A stretch of DNA of 64,000 nucleotides, from NCBI GenBank assembly GCA_900315525.1, contig OMZO01000001.1:124001-188000 (forward strand). Direction: 5' to 3'. The position numbers and the translations under genes were made by a program. This stretch comes from an uncultured Prevotella sp. (lineage in GTDB: Bacteria; Bacteroidota; Bacteroidia; Bacteroidales; Bacteroidaceae). Positions 40,578 through 50,250 of the stretch are shown here, piece by piece; position 1 is the first letter of the stretch; the number at the start of each line of letters is the position of its first letter. Under the pieces are notes generated by a model. That model ran no database searches. It was not told the DNA's origin and saw only the letters and a list, made by a program, of their open reading frames with translations.

Positions 40578-43577
40578 TTAGAAATTAATCTTTGTGCCAA
40601 CCATAATGGTGCGGGTGTGCGGATAGTTGCTCCAGCGATAGTCAACACCCGGAGAGATACCACCCATATTGACCTCAGGATCGAGACCCTTGTAGCCTGT
40701 GATGGTGAACACGTTGTTGCAGGTAGCATAGAGCTGCAGGCTCTGGAGCCAGTCACCAAGCTTGTCGAAGGTATAACCGATAGAAAGGGTCTGCAGACGG
40801 AAGTAGTCACCCTTCTCCAGGAAACGGTCAGAAGGAATGTTACTCAGGTTGTCGGCTACAGCACGGTCTGTGATGAACTCCTTCAGCACGTTCTTACCGC
40901 CAGCGAAGAAATCGGGAGCAGTGTAGTGAGCGCGAGAGCCGTTGTAGATCTTGTTGCCGAAGACACCAGTGAAGAACAGGGTCATGTTCCAGTTCTTGTA
41001 GTTCAGGGTGTTGTTCCAGCCGAGGTTCAGCTTAGGCTGTGCATTACCTGCCACGTAACGGTCTCTACGATCGTCAGGTGTGCTGGTTGTCTCACTGGTC
41101 TGGTTGCCGTTCTCATCGAAGACGTAGTAAGTAGCCTTACCTTCTGCGTTGTAGCCAGCGAAGGCGTGCAGATAGAATGTTCCAAGAGGCTCACCCTCCA
41201 TGATACGCTGAGTATAGCCGTTGGCAGATACACCAGCTACCATCGGGTCGCCCTGCGTGAAGTAACCCACCTCAAACTTGTCGTTCGAGAGTTTGTTGAC
41301 CTTATTGCTGTTGTGCGACAGGTTCAGCGTGGTCATCCAGTTGAAGTCCTTCGTACGGATAGCGTCGATATTGATTGTGAACTCGATACCCTTGTTGGTG
41401 ATCTCACCCACGTTGGCAGCGATATTGTCGAACGGATAGATGACGGTAGATACAGGATAGTTCCAGATCAGGTCCTTGGTCTTCTTGTGGTAGAACTCGA
41501 TGCTACCATTGATGCGGTTGTTCCAGAAGCCATAATCGATACCGATATTGAACATACCTGTAGTCTCCCACTTCAGGTCGGGGTTAGCCAGCTTCGTGGC
41601 ACCGAGGATGGCCCACTGGTTGCCGTTATAGGTGAAGGTAGAACCCGTTGCGCCATAGGTAGCTACTGCAGAGTAGGCACCGAAACCAAGGGCGTTACCA
41701 GAGACACCATAACCGAAACGGAGCTTCAAGTTGTCAAACACATTCTGATTAGCCATGAACGGCTCCTCGGTGATATTCCAAGCAGCTGATACAGAGGGGA
41801 AGGTACCCCAGCGATTGTCCTTGCCGAATACTGACGAACCATCGCGACGGATGGTTGCCTGCAACATATAACGGCTGTTGAATGAATAGCTCAGACGTCC
41901 ATAGAAAGAGATGTTGCGAATCGTCTCCTTTGTACCACTCTGAACGGCAGGCATGCCATCGATGGTTCCAGCGTATGTCAGCTGGTTCCACTTCAGATAG
42001 TCATCAAAGAAGTTGTGTACTGTCAGACCAAAACCGTCGTTTGATCTTCTCTCTTCCCAAGAATAACCTGCCATCAGGGCCAGCTTGTGAACCTTTGCGA
42101 AGGTGTGGTCGTAGTTCAGGTAGGTCTCAAAGGTCTGGTCGTCACCGAAATAGGTATTTCTTGAAGCGTTACCGTTATAGGCGTTGTAGGGCACCAGCTG
42201 TGTGTTGTGAGAGTGATAGTCACTGTAGGTGCTCTGACGATGGTTGAACGAGTAGTTGGCATTCCAGTCCAGACCCTCGATGATATGCAGCGTACCCTTG
42301 GCAATAATCTGGTTACGTTTCCACATGGTCTCAGAGGTATCCTCGTTGATCATCGACAGGGGGTTGTAGTTGGCAGAGCCGTCACCCGTCGTCCACGTAC
42401 CGTCAGGATTCTGGGTGTTCAGCGTCGGGTTGAAGTAGTTCATAGCGTCGAGGACAGAAGCACCTGTGTCGCCCATAGGAACACCAACGTGCTTGCCATA
42501 CATGGCATTCACACCGATAGAGACGTCCAGACGGTCCTTCAAGATCTTTGAGCTGATCAGCGAACGGATGTTCACACGATTCATCTTCGTGCCGTCGATA
42601 ACACCCTGACGGTTCATGTAGTTCACGCTGGCCATGTACTTGGTTTTGGCAGAACCACCAGTGATTGATACATTGTGATTGTGGCTAATACCGGTGCGGA
42701 GCACTTCCTTCTGCCAATCGGTATTACCGCCCTTATCGTAGGCATAGTCGAGATTGTTAGCTCTGACATAGCCGCGGATATCGTCTGCTGAAGCGATGTC
42801 GAGTTTCTTTGAAATGATGTCAAAGCCCACATAGCCGTTGTAGCTGACGTTCGTGCGCTCGGTCTTGCCGCCGCTCTTCGTGGTGATGATGATCACACCG
42901 TTGGCAGCCTTAGAACCGTAGATAGCCGTAGCGGTAGCATCGCGGAGCACGTCGATGGTCTCGATATCGTCAGGAGCCACCATGGAGATATCCACACCGG
43001 GGATACCATCAATGACATAATAAGGCTGCATGGCAGCACCATCACGAAGTGAAGAGGCACCACGGAGTGTGATAGAAGGCGCACCATTCGGGTCACCTGA
43101 AGAGGTTACAACCAGACCGGCCACCTTACCCTGCAGCATAGAAGCAGGATCGGTGAACACACCCTTGTTCAAGTCTTTCGACTGCACAGTGGTGATAGAT
43201 GAGGTCACGTCCTTACGACGCATCGTACCATAACCGACGACCACCACTTCATTCAGTACTTGATTGTCTTCCTCCAGTGTGACGGTCATGCCGTTCTGGG
43301 CAGCAACCGTCTGCGAGGTATAGCCTACATACGAGATCGTGAGTTTGGCACCCTGCTTGACAGTCAGAGTAAACTTACCGTCGAAATCGGTCACTACACC
43401 ATTAGTGGTTCCTGCTTCCAGGACACTCACGCCAATCAGAGGCTCACCTGCAGCGTCCAGTACAGTTCCTGACACCTTGTTCTGTGCCAGCATCACCGTA
43501 CTGCACAACAGAAAGAACATAAAGAACATTGTCTTCACTGTTCCATGCTTGAGATTTAGGATCTTTTGCATAATCAT
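40578..43577 (-). CDS. SusC-like TonB-dependent transporter of the GH28 locus
   Basis: 999 residues. A signal region (MFFMFFLLCSTVMLAQ) is followed by the carboxypeptidase-regulatory-like domain (VSGTVLDAAGEPLIGVSVLE), a TonB plug (LNEVVVVGYGTMRRKDVTSS, DIETIDVLRDATATAIYGSK) and the barrel ending TIMVGTKINF. No STN domain. It sits between GH28 (31 bp upstream) and SusD. Start could be the Met two codons further in (43571). Confidence 0.95.
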   Translation of the reverse strand: MIMQKILNLKHGTVKTMFFMFFLLCSTVMLAQNKVSGTVLDAAGEPLIGVSVLEAGTTNGVVTDFDGKFTLTVKQGAKLTISYVGYTSQTVAAQNGMTVTLEEDNQVLNEVVVVGYGTMRRKDVTSSITTVQSKDLNKGVFTDPASMLQGKVAGLVVTSSGDPNGAPSITLRGASSLRDGAAMQPYYVIDGIPGVDISMVAPDDIETIDVLRDATATAIYGSKAANGVIIITTKSGGKTERTNVSYNGYVGFDIISKKLDIASADDIRGYVRANNLDYAYDKGGNTDWQKEVLRTGISHNHNVSITGGSAKTKYMASVNYMNRQGVIDGTKMNRVNIRSLISSKILKDRLDVSIGVNAMYGKHVGVPMGDTGASVLDAMNYFNPTLNTQNPDGTWTTGDGSANYNPLSMINEDTSETMWKRNQIIAKGTLHIIEGLDWNANYSFNHRQSTYSDYHSHNTQLVPYNAYNGNASRNTYFGDDQTFETYLNYDHTFAKVHKLALMAGYSWEERRSNDGFGLTVHNFFDDYLKWNQLTYAGTIDGMPAVQSGTKETIRNISFYGRLSYSFNSRYMLQATIRRDGSSVFGKDNRWGTFPSVSAAWNITEEPFMANQNVFDNLKLRFGYGVSGNALGFGAYSAVATYGATGSTFTYNGNQWAILGATKLANPDLKWETTGMFNIGIDYGFWNNRINGSIEFYHKKTKDLIWNYPVSTVIYPFDNIAANVGEITNKGIEFTINIDAIRTKDFNWMTTLNLSHNSNKVNKLSNDKFEVGYFTQGDPMVAGVSANGYTQRIMEGEPLGTFYLHAFAGYNAEGKATYYVFDENGNQTSETTSTPDDRRDRYVAGNAQPKLNLGWNNTLNYKNWNMTLFFTGVFGNKIYNGSRAHYTAPDFFAGGKNVLKEFITDRAVADNLSNIPSDRFLEKGDYFRLQTLSIGYTFDKLGDWLQSLQLYATCNNVFTITGYKGLDPEVNMGGISPGVDYRWSNYPHTRTIMVGTKINF

Positions 43578-43608
43578 TAATTAAAGTTAGTAATATTGAA
43601 AATAAGAA

Positions 43609-44934
43609 TTATTCAAGCGTAAAGTCGGCATTCTCCGTCACAATAGGGACATTCGCGTTCTCCAGGTCTTTAGCACTGACGGTGATAAAGCCTTCACCCT
43701 TGCAGGGGCGCTTGTCGAACACATACTGATCCGTCTTTGCTCCAGCCAGTTTGATATGGACATTGTCAAAACTGATACCATCCACCTTGCCAACCTCGTC
43801 ACAGCCGACGAAACAGCCATTAGCAGAAATAGCCGAGATGTTATAGAAACGGATTCGCTTTACCTCACCGCACTTGCCCTCAATCTGTCCTTTCGGGAAT
43901 CGCCAGTTGGCATCCTTATGATTACCATTGGCACGCGGATAGCTGGTCACATAGATGGGCTCTGCCTTACCCCACCACACATCGCTCCACAAGCGACAAT
44001 CGAGTTGTATGTTCGAGAAGATGATGTCGGTCACCGTACCCTCGTCACGATTCTGAATACCCAGACCACGGTTCGACTTCGTGATGATACAGTTGTCAAA
44101 CACCACATTATAGATGGAGTCCATGTTCTCACTACCTATCTTAATAGCACATGAGCGCGAAGACATCACACAGTTGGTCACCGTGATGTCGTGACAGGAA
44201 CCGTATTTCTCGAACTCTCGGCGGTTCTTCAGACAGATGCAGTCATCGCCCGAAGTGATGTGACAGTTAGCGATACGTACGTTCTTCGAGTGGTCGATAT
44301 CGATACCGTCACCATTGCGGATCTTCAGGTTGTTCAGCAACTGGATACCGTCAATCACAGCCCCGTCGCAACCAATCAGGTGAACCGTCCAGTAGGCACC
44401 TTCCTTAATAGTCACGTCGCGGATGGTCAGGTTCTTCACGGCTGTCAGCGTCAGCACGTGCGGACGCGGATCGAAGGTCTGGTCGGCCAGCGGCTTCAGT
44501 TCATACGAGTCCTCCAGTTCCTTGCCCATGAAGGCGATACCATTGCCATGAATCGTTCCCTTACCGGTGATACTGATGTTTTCTGCATCGTTGGCATAGA
44601 GCCACAGCATACCCTCACCTCTGTTCTCACCAAAGGCACTTAACTGATAAATCGATTCGTCGGGATTGGCTTTCAAGGTGGCAGTAGCCTCCAAATGGAG
44701 TTCTACATTGCTCTTTAGTTCGATGGGACCTGCCAAGAAGGTATGGTTACGCGGAAAAAGCACCCGTCCACCACCTTCTGCCGAACAGCGGTCAATCGTC
44801 TGCTGTATCGCCTTGGCGTCGTCTGTCTTTCCATCACCTACTGCCCCTGCAGCAGTTACGTCATATACAGTTTGTGCGAATGAAAATTCTATCCCACACA
44901 AGAGTAATGCACCCAAAAGAGTTCGTTTTGTCAT
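43609..44934 (-). CDS. GH28 family glycosidase (polygalacturonase-like)
   Basis: 441 residues, secreted (signal peptide ending EFSFAQ). A right-handed beta-helix: AAGAVGDGKTDDAKAIQQTID, EGGGRVLFPRNHTFLAGP, then NGDGIDIDHSKN and SGDDCICLKN with the catalytic aspartates, SRSCAIKIGSE in place of GHG, and NRGLGIQNRDEG. Such bacterial GH28 enzymes act on galacturonans or rhamnogalacturonan-type pectin. First gene of the operon with SusC, SusD and the GDPD-GH28 fusion; promoter at 44969-45000. Exact linkage cannot be told from sequence. Confidence 0.88.
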   Translation of the reverse strand: MTKRTLLGALLLCGIEFSFAQTVYDVTAAGAVGDGKTDDAKAIQQTIDRCSAEGGGRVLFPRNHTFLAGPIELKSNVELHLEATATLKANPDESIYQLSAFGENRGEGMLWLYANDAENISITGKGTIHGNGIAFMGKELEDSYELKPLADQTFDPRPHVLTLTAVKNLTIRDVTIKEGAYWTVHLIGCDGAVIDGIQLLNNLKIRNGDGIDIDHSKNVRIANCHITSGDDCICLKNRREFEKYGSCHDITVTNCVMSSRSCAIKIGSENMDSIYNVVFDNCIITKSNRGLGIQNRDEGTVTDIIFSNIQLDCRLWSDVWWGKAEPIYVTSYPRANGNHKDANWRFPKGQIEGKCGEVKRIRFYNISAISANGCFVGCDEVGKVDGISFDNVHIKLAGAKTDQYVFDKRPCKGEGFITVSAKDLENANVPIVTENADFTLE

Positions 44935-44968
44935 TCTAAATTAGTAGCTACTTATTCGGATTTGGGTG

Positions 44969-45000
44969 CAAAGGTAGCATAAAATCTGTATAAAAACGAA
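44969..45000 (-). promoter_or_regulatory. Promoter of the GH28-SusC-SusD operon
   Basis: TACCTTTG (44969-44976, minus strand) with TTCG 20 nt upstream (44997-45000), three of four to the -33 box. Leader about 28 nt. The GGACGAT operator of the other PUL is absent, so this locus is under different control. Confidence 0.65.
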
Positions 45001-45080
45001 TTTTTACGTTAAAATTATAAAAACAATAGTACTTTACCTTCAAATCATGGTATTTTCTCGCTCAAACGAGTTTAATAACC

Positions 45081-45578
45081 TTAGGCTGAGGCGTAGCAGC
45101 GGAGATACTCGCGCATCACCTTGCGGGCGGTGCCGAGACGATGTTCTACGCTCTTATAGCCCTCACCAAGTTCACGGGATATCTCCCCTACCTTCATACC
45201 ACCGTAGATATGGAGACGGTAGATTTCACGACAGTTTTCTGGCAAACGCACCAGACCCCGTTCTAAGCGCTCCATGATCTCAAAGGCAGAGAAGACGGAT
45301 TCCATGGTCGTCATCTCACTGCACACACCTTTGATATAGTGCTCATACTGCTCATAGGTGGTATGACGACGATAATAGTCATTGATCAGGTTTCGTGTAA
45401 TGGTATAGACTAAGGCCGGCAGGGTGACCTCGGTAATCATCTTGTCGGTAGAAAGCAGTCTGAGGAAGACATCCTGAACGATATCTTCCGCCAGACGGCT
45501 GTCACCCAGACGGCTGCTGGCAAAAGCCAGTAGCTCGTCGCGGTGAGCAATGTAATAATTGGATATAAGTTGTTGCAT
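45081..45578 (-). CDS. ECF-type RNA polymerase sigma factor, orphan
   Basis: 165 residues. Region 2 (FASSRLGDSRLAEDIVQDVFLRLL) and region 4 (LPENCREIYRLHIYGGMKVGEISRELGEGYKSVEHRLGTAR split over residues 118-155) are both complete. No FecR-like or other anti-sigma gene is adjacent and neither SusC in the window has the STN signalling domain, so it is an orphan. It lies 24 bp behind the GH43 gene and is probably the last gene of the symporter-GH43 operon; it also stands directly upstream of the GH28 operon promoter. Its target promoters are unknown. Confidence 0.88.
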   Translation of the reverse strand: MQQLISNYYIAHRDELLAFASSRLGDSRLAEDIVQDVFLRLLSTDKMITEVTLPALVYTITRNLINDYYRRHTTYEQYEHYIKGVCSEMTTMESVFSAFEIMERLERGLVRLPENCREIYRLHIYGGMKVGEISRELGEGYKSVEHRLGTARKVMREYLRCYASA

Positions 45579-45602
45579 GTCAAACGACCTCTGGTCGAAG
45601 CG

Positions 45603-46610
45603 TTATTCGTTGATCACCTTCTGAATCGTACCATCTTCGTTGTAGAAGAGGCGCTGTACCTTCAGGCTACGCAGATGGGTGATATCGTTAGAGGGCACAC
45701 AGTCGTGGTAGAAGAGGAACCACTCGTCCTTAAACTTCACGATAGAATGATGGGTCGTCCAACCAACAACCGGATCGAGAATCACGCCCTGATAGGTGAA
45801 GGGTCCGTAAGGATTGTCACCGATAGCATAGCAGAGCATGTGGCTGTCACCAGTAGAGTAAGAGAAATAATACTTTCCATTATACTTGTGCATCCATGAT
45901 GCCTCGAAGAAACGATGTGGGTCACCAGCCTTCAGGGGCTGACCGTCCTTATCGATGACAACCACGTCATGAGGAGCCTCGGCAAACTGCATCACATCGT
46001 CGCTCAGACGAACCACGAAGCTAGGCAGAGCGGGCACATCGGCAGGAGCGAAGAGCTGTGTCTTCTTGTCAGCGGCAGGACCAAGGTCCACACCTTCCTT
46101 CACCAACTTCTGCGGTGCCTGGTACCACTGCAGCTGTCCACCCCAGAGGCCACCGAAATACACATAGATCTGACCATCGTCGTCCTTGAACACGCTGGGA
46201 TCGATACTCATCGAACCGCGGATGGGCTGTGCCTGAGGTACGAACGGACCTTCTGGCTTGTCAGCGACGGCCACACCAAGGTGGAACACACCGTTATAGT
46301 CTTTGGCAGAGAAGATCAGATAGTACTTTCCGTCTTTCTCCACGACGTCATTGTCCCACATCTGCTTCTCAGCCCAGGGCACTTGTTCGACATCGAGAAT
46401 GACACCATGATCAGTAACCTCACCGTTCTCAACATCGTCCAACGAAAGCACATGATAGTCCTTCATCTGGAAATGTCCACCATCATCGTCGAAGGCAGCG
46501 CCAGCCTCCCAGTCATGCGACGGATAGATGTAGAGCCGGCCATTAAACACATTGGCAGAGGGATCTGCCATATAATCACTCGGAAACAGATAGCGTGGTA
46601 GTTTTGCCAT
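45603..46610 (-). CDS. Cytoplasmic GH43 beta-xylosidase/arabinofuranosidase
   Basis: 335 residues, no signal peptide, so intracellular. A single GH43 five-bladed propeller with Asp16 (YMADPSANV), the modulating Asp in MSIDPSVFKDDDG and the acid Glu in RFFEASWMHKY. The compact size and the start LPRYLFPSDYMADPSA fit the GH43_1-type beta-xylosidases of Prevotella and Bacteroides. The gene for a GPH sugar symporter lies 25 bp upstream; this resembles the pairing of xynD (symporter) and xynB (GH43) in the Prevotella bryantii xylan cluster, recalled from the literature and not checked. Probably splits imported xylo- or arabino-oligosaccharides. Confidence 0.85.
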   Translation of the reverse strand: MAKLPRYLFPSDYMADPSANVFNGRLYIYPSHDWEAGAAFDDDGGHFQMKDYHVLSLDDVENGEVTDHGVILDVEQVPWAEKQMWDNDVVEKDGKYYLIFSAKDYNGVFHLGVAVADKPEGPFVPQAQPIRGSMSIDPSVFKDDDGQIYVYFGGLWGGQLQWYQAPQKLVKEGVDLGPAADKKTQLFAPADVPALPSFVVRLSDDVMQFAEAPHDVVVIDKDGQPLKAGDPHRFFEASWMHKYNGKYYFSYSTGDSHMLCYAIGDNPYGPFTYQGVILDPVVGWTTHHSIVKFKDEWFLFYHDCVPSNDITHLRSLKVQRLFYNEDGTIQKVINE

Positions 46611-46635
46611 AATCTTGATACTATTAAAAATTTAA

Positions 46636-48081
46636 CTATTCTTCCTCCTGCTTGATAAGACGCCGACGAGCTGTCAACTCTGCCTGCATATTCTCATTGT
46701 ATTCCTTGCTTATCGGATAGAAATGAAGAGCAAGTACACCAATACCCAGCAAAAGGGCTGGCAGGAAACTCGAAACCAGACGAATGCCATCCATGGCCAT
46801 CTCGTCCTGCGCCGACACATTGCCTGAGACATAACCGAACATCGAGATAATAATGCCGGCAAAGGCGCCACCGAACCCCAGTCCCAGCTTCAGAGCCAAT
46901 ACGATGCCCGAGAAACAGAAGCCCGTAGCACGACGATGATTCTCATACTCGATATGGTCTGCCACATCGCCAATCATCGCCCAAAGCAGCGGAACGGTAG
47001 GCGCATAGGACATAGACTTCAGGAAATTAAGCACAAACATCAGACTGACATCGGTGGGAGAGGGAATAAAGAAAAGCGCCGTGAAGAATGCTGTCAGAGA
47101 GAGACAGACCATGAAGGTATTCTTCTTACCATACTTATTCGCCAGGAAACGCGACAAGCACACGACACCCACAAACTGCACGATGGCACCCATCATATTG
47201 AAAGCCGAGAAACCGACGGCATAAGCCTCTTCCTGCTCAATGTCCAACCCAAAAAATGTCAGGAATTCATAAAGCGACCGCTGGTCAACATTATACTGGA
47301 AATAGAAGCTCATGGCCGATCCCCACATGGCCAGTGTGACAAACAAAGCAAAGGTCAGCAGGGCCATCGCATTCCATGACACATCGGATACCGTATCCTT
47401 GATATCTTCACGGATATTGACATCTTGAGTGGGGGGCGGCTGGATACGTTCTTTCGTCACCTTAAACGTGATGATAAACATCGCAAAGGCCAGTAAGGCA
47501 TAAAGCGCCACTGTCATAGACCATCCATGCTGCAATGTGCTACCATCAGAGAAATGATTGACCAACGGCAAAGTCAGTCCCTGTACCACAAACTGCGCGA
47601 TAGTCACCACCACGAAACGGATGGTCGTGATACTGGTACGCTCGCGGATGTCACTGGTCATCACGCCACCTAAAGAAGTGTATGGTATATTATTAAAGGA
47701 ATAGACCGTCATTAGCAACACATAGGAAATGGTTGCATAGACAGCCACCATACTCTTCTCCTCGATACCAGGATTATAGAATGCCAGCATGTAGAACACA
47801 CAGAAAGGAATAGCTGTCCACAGCACCCAGGGACGGAACTTTCCCCACCTGGTGTTCGTATGGTCAGAAAGAATACCCACCGTAGGATCCACGATGATGG
47901 CAGAGATACTTCCAATCATAAGAATACTGCCCGCCATGGCACCATCAAGGCCGAAGACGTCCGTATAGAACTTCAGCTGGAAGATCATCATCATCTGGAA
48001 CACCAGATTGGCGGCGGCATCTCCCAATGAGTAGCCGACTTTCTCTCCTAATGATACCTTCTGTGATGCAAATTCTTTCAT
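46636..48081 (-). CDS. GPH-family cation:oligosaccharide symporter
   Basis: 481 residues, about 12 transmembrane helices. GPH/MelB signatures: EKVGYSLGDAAANLVFQ, the loop SDHTNTRWGKFRPWVLW, and NIPYTSLGGVMTSD. It imports a sugar or short oligosaccharide with Na+ or H+ across the inner membrane. The frame opens at 48114, but the -7 box at 48112-48119 lies there, so the ATG at 48081 (MKEFASQKVSLGEK) is the start. Cotranscribed with the cytoplasmic GH43, which suggests xylo- or arabino-oligosaccharide uptake. A second, distinct GPH symporter is at 50251-51648. Confidence 0.9.
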   Translation of the reverse strand: MKEFASQKVSLGEKVGYSLGDAAANLVFQMMMIFQLKFYTDVFGLDGAMAGSILMIGSISAIIVDPTVGILSDHTNTRWGKFRPWVLWTAIPFCVFYMLAFYNPGIEEKSMVAVYATISYVLLMTVYSFNNIPYTSLGGVMTSDIRERTSITTIRFVVVTIAQFVVQGLTLPLVNHFSDGSTLQHGWSMTVALYALLAFAMFIITFKVTKERIQPPPTQDVNIREDIKDTVSDVSWNAMALLTFALFVTLAMWGSAMSFYFQYNVDQRSLYEFLTFFGLDIEQEEAYAVGFSAFNMMGAIVQFVGVVCLSRFLANKYGKKNTFMVCLSLTAFFTALFFIPSPTDVSLMFVLNFLKSMSYAPTVPLLWAMIGDVADHIEYENHRRATGFCFSGIVLALKLGLGFGGAFAGIIISMFGYVSGNVSAQDEMAMDGIRLVSSFLPALLLGIGVLALHFYPISKEYNENMQAELTARRRLIKQEEE

Positions 48082-48111
48082 TGATAATAAGGATAGGTTT
48101 TTTTCTGTCTG

Positions 48112-48119
48112 CAAAGGTA
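48112..48119 (-). promoter_or_regulatory. -7 promoter element of the symporter-GH43-ECF operon
   Basis: TACCTTTG on the minus strand, 30 nt before the ATG. No good -33 match. It faces away from the plus-strand promoter at 48226, leaving a 106-bp divergent control region (48120-48225). Confidence 0.6.
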
Positions 48120-48225
48120 GGAATAATTCGTCTACACGACATTCTGATTTGTTACAGATGCTTTTTAAATTGTTTCATCATCAAAGAAAATCGATAATTT
48201 TAACCGCTTTGACAGACTTTTTTCG

Positions 48226-48233
48226 TATTTTTG
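48226..48233 (+). promoter_or_regulatory. -7 promoter element of the esterase-symporter operon
   Basis: TATTTTTG followed by CA, 20 nt before the ATG at 48254. No clear -33 box at the usual distance. Confidence 0.55.
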
Positions 48234-48253
48234 CAACATAAAAAATATCGATT

Positions 48254-50230
48254 ATGAGAAAATACCTGTTATTGTGTCTCGCTTTCTTGAGCCTTGAGGC
48301 GGTTGCCAAGATCAGCCTCCCACAGCTGTTCCAGTCTGGCATGGTTCTCCAAAGAGACAAGGCTATACCCGTCTGGGGCAAGGCTGATGCCGGTGAGATG
48401 GTCACCATCAGATTCAACAAAAAACAATATGTCACGACGGCCGGAATTAACGGCAAATGGCGCATCAACCTGCCAAAGATGAAAGCTGGCGGCCCTTATA
48501 CGATGACTGTCGGCGACATCGTGCTTACTAATATATTAATAGGTGATGTATGGCTTTTGTCAGGACAATCGAATATCGACGTCACCATCGAACGCGTCTA
48601 TCCGCAATACACCCAGGAGATTGACACGTACGAGAATCCTAACGTCCGCTTGTTCCGCGTGCAGAACGAGACCGACACTCATGGCGTCAGAGACGATATC
48701 AAACCGACACCCATCAACTGGAAACCCCTGAATAAACAGAACGCCTGGCTCTTTTCTGCCGTTGGCTATTTCCTCGGCAAACGCATGCAGGAGCAGACAA
48801 AGGTGCCACAGGGTATCATCGTCAACAGCTGGGGCGGCACACCCATCGAAGCTTGGATCTCTGCCGACTCCCTGCAACCGGACTATCCCCTATTGGTCAA
48901 GAAGACACAACTCTACCAGAACGACAGTTATGTGAAAGCCCAAGCACAGGCTAACATGGAGGCTGACAGACAGTGGCAGAGACTGCTGAACGAACAGGAT
49001 CCGGGCATCGAGCAGAACTGGACCGCACCTGATTTCGACGATGCAGACTGGCAGACCGTCAACCAATATACCACGGATTGGGCCTTGTCACCCAAGTCAA
49101 AGCGGCCTATCATCGGTACCATCTGGCTACGGCAGCACATCCAAGTGGACAAGGCTCATGCAGGCAAACCTGCACGGCTGCTGTTGGGTACGCTTTTCGA
49201 TCAGGACGTCACCTACCTCAATGGAAAAGAGATTGGCCATACCTACTACCAATACCCCCCTCGCCGCTATGACATTCCTGAAGGCATGCTCCAGGAGGGC
49301 GACAACGTCATCACCGTCCGCTTTATCAACAAATACGGCATGGCGCACTTCATTCCTGAAAAGCCCTATATGCTGGCTTTCGGCGACGACCGCATGAGTC
49401 TGAACCCGCTGCCTACAGACGTCATCCCCCTGCCAGAGAACTGGCAGATGCACCTCGGCACCGAGATGCCCTCCTGCCCCAGTGGCGATATCTCGCTGCA
49501 GAACCTGCCCACAACGCTCTACAATGCCGTGCTCCATCCGCTGGCTCCCTATGCCCTTAGTGGTGTAGTGTGGTACCAGGGCGAGTCGAACACGGGCCAT
49601 CCCGCTCCCTATGCCGACTATCTAAAGAAGATGATAGGTTGCTGGCGCGACCTCTGGCACGATCAGCAGATGCCTTTCGTCATCGTACAGCTAGCCAACT
49701 ACGACGGCCGTCAGCAGTCGGGCTTCCCCAGACCTATCACACCACAGACAGAACCGATGAACAGTGGTTGGGCACAACTTCGTGAGGCCCAGCGCATCGT
49801 CGCCAAGGCTGACCCGAGGGCAGAACTGGCAGTCATCAATGATCTGGGTGAGACTGTAGATATCCACCCCCTGCGCAAGAAGGAAGTCGCAGAACGTATC
49901 GGTATCGGTTTCGACCGTCTTGTCTATCATCATAAGGTGACACTCTCGCCAGAGGTCATCGCTGCAGTGATAAAGGAAGGTCAGGTCATCCTCACCCTCG
50001 ACCAGCCCATACAAGAAGGCAACCTGTATGAGTTTGAAGTGGCCGGCAAGGACGGCATCTTCCATAATGTCGCTGCACAAGGTGCCAAGAACACAGTGCT
50101 GCTGGATTGTACATCGATTTCAGCCCCCACTGCCGTGCGCTACGCCTGGAAGGATAATCCCCAGAAGGCAAACGTACGATCGCTCAGCGGCCTGCCTATG
50201 TCATCGTTTGAATTGAAAGTAAAAAGGTAA
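48254..50230 (+). CDS. CE20-like carbohydrate acetylesterase (SASA family)
   Basis: 658 residues, secreted (signal peptide MRKYLLLCLAFLSLEAVA). SGNH-hydrolase blocks: VWLLSGQSN with Ser106, VNSWGGTPIEAWIS, WYQGESNTGHP, and the C-terminal VDIHPLRK with Asp536 and His538 completing the triad. A beta-sandwich of about 120 residues (IWLRQHIQVDKAHAGKPARL to YMLAF) is inserted in the middle of the catalytic domain, as in CE20 esterases; the family is also annotated as sialate O-acetylesterase. Because the neighbours are GPH symporters and a GH43, deacetylation of xylan or xyloglucan oligosaccharides is more likely than sialic acid. Followed by a symporter after 20 bp, same operon. Confidence 0.82.
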   Translation: MRKYLLLCLAFLSLEAVAKISLPQLFQSGMVLQRDKAIPVWGKADAGEMVTIRFNKKQYVTTAGINGKWRINLPKMKAGGPYTMTVGDIVLTNILIGDVWLLSGQSNIDVTIERVYPQYTQEIDTYENPNVRLFRVQNETDTHGVRDDIKPTPINWKPLNKQNAWLFSAVGYFLGKRMQEQTKVPQGIIVNSWGGTPIEAWISADSLQPDYPLLVKKTQLYQNDSYVKAQAQANMEADRQWQRLLNEQDPGIEQNWTAPDFDDADWQTVNQYTTDWALSPKSKRPIIGTIWLRQHIQVDKAHAGKPARLLLGTLFDQDVTYLNGKEIGHTYYQYPPRRYDIPEGMLQEGDNVITVRFINKYGMAHFIPEKPYMLAFGDDRMSLNPLPTDVIPLPENWQMHLGTEMPSCPSGDISLQNLPTTLYNAVLHPLAPYALSGVVWYQGESNTGHPAPYADYLKKMIGCWRDLWHDQQMPFVIVQLANYDGRQQSGFPRPITPQTEPMNSGWAQLREAQRIVAKADPRAELAVINDLGETVDIHPLRKKEVAERIGIGFDRLVYHHKVTLSPEVIAAVIKEGQVILTLDQPIQEGNLYEFEVAGKDGIFHNVAAQGAKNTVLLDCTSISAPTAVRYAWKDNPQKANVRSLSGLPMSSFELKVKR

Positions 50231-50250
50231 AAAAGTAAAAAATAGTTATT

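Noticed and set aside
41027-41233. Small frames inside the second SusC gene as separate genes
   Set aside because: They lie within a continuous 999-codon SusC frame and lack motifs or start signals.
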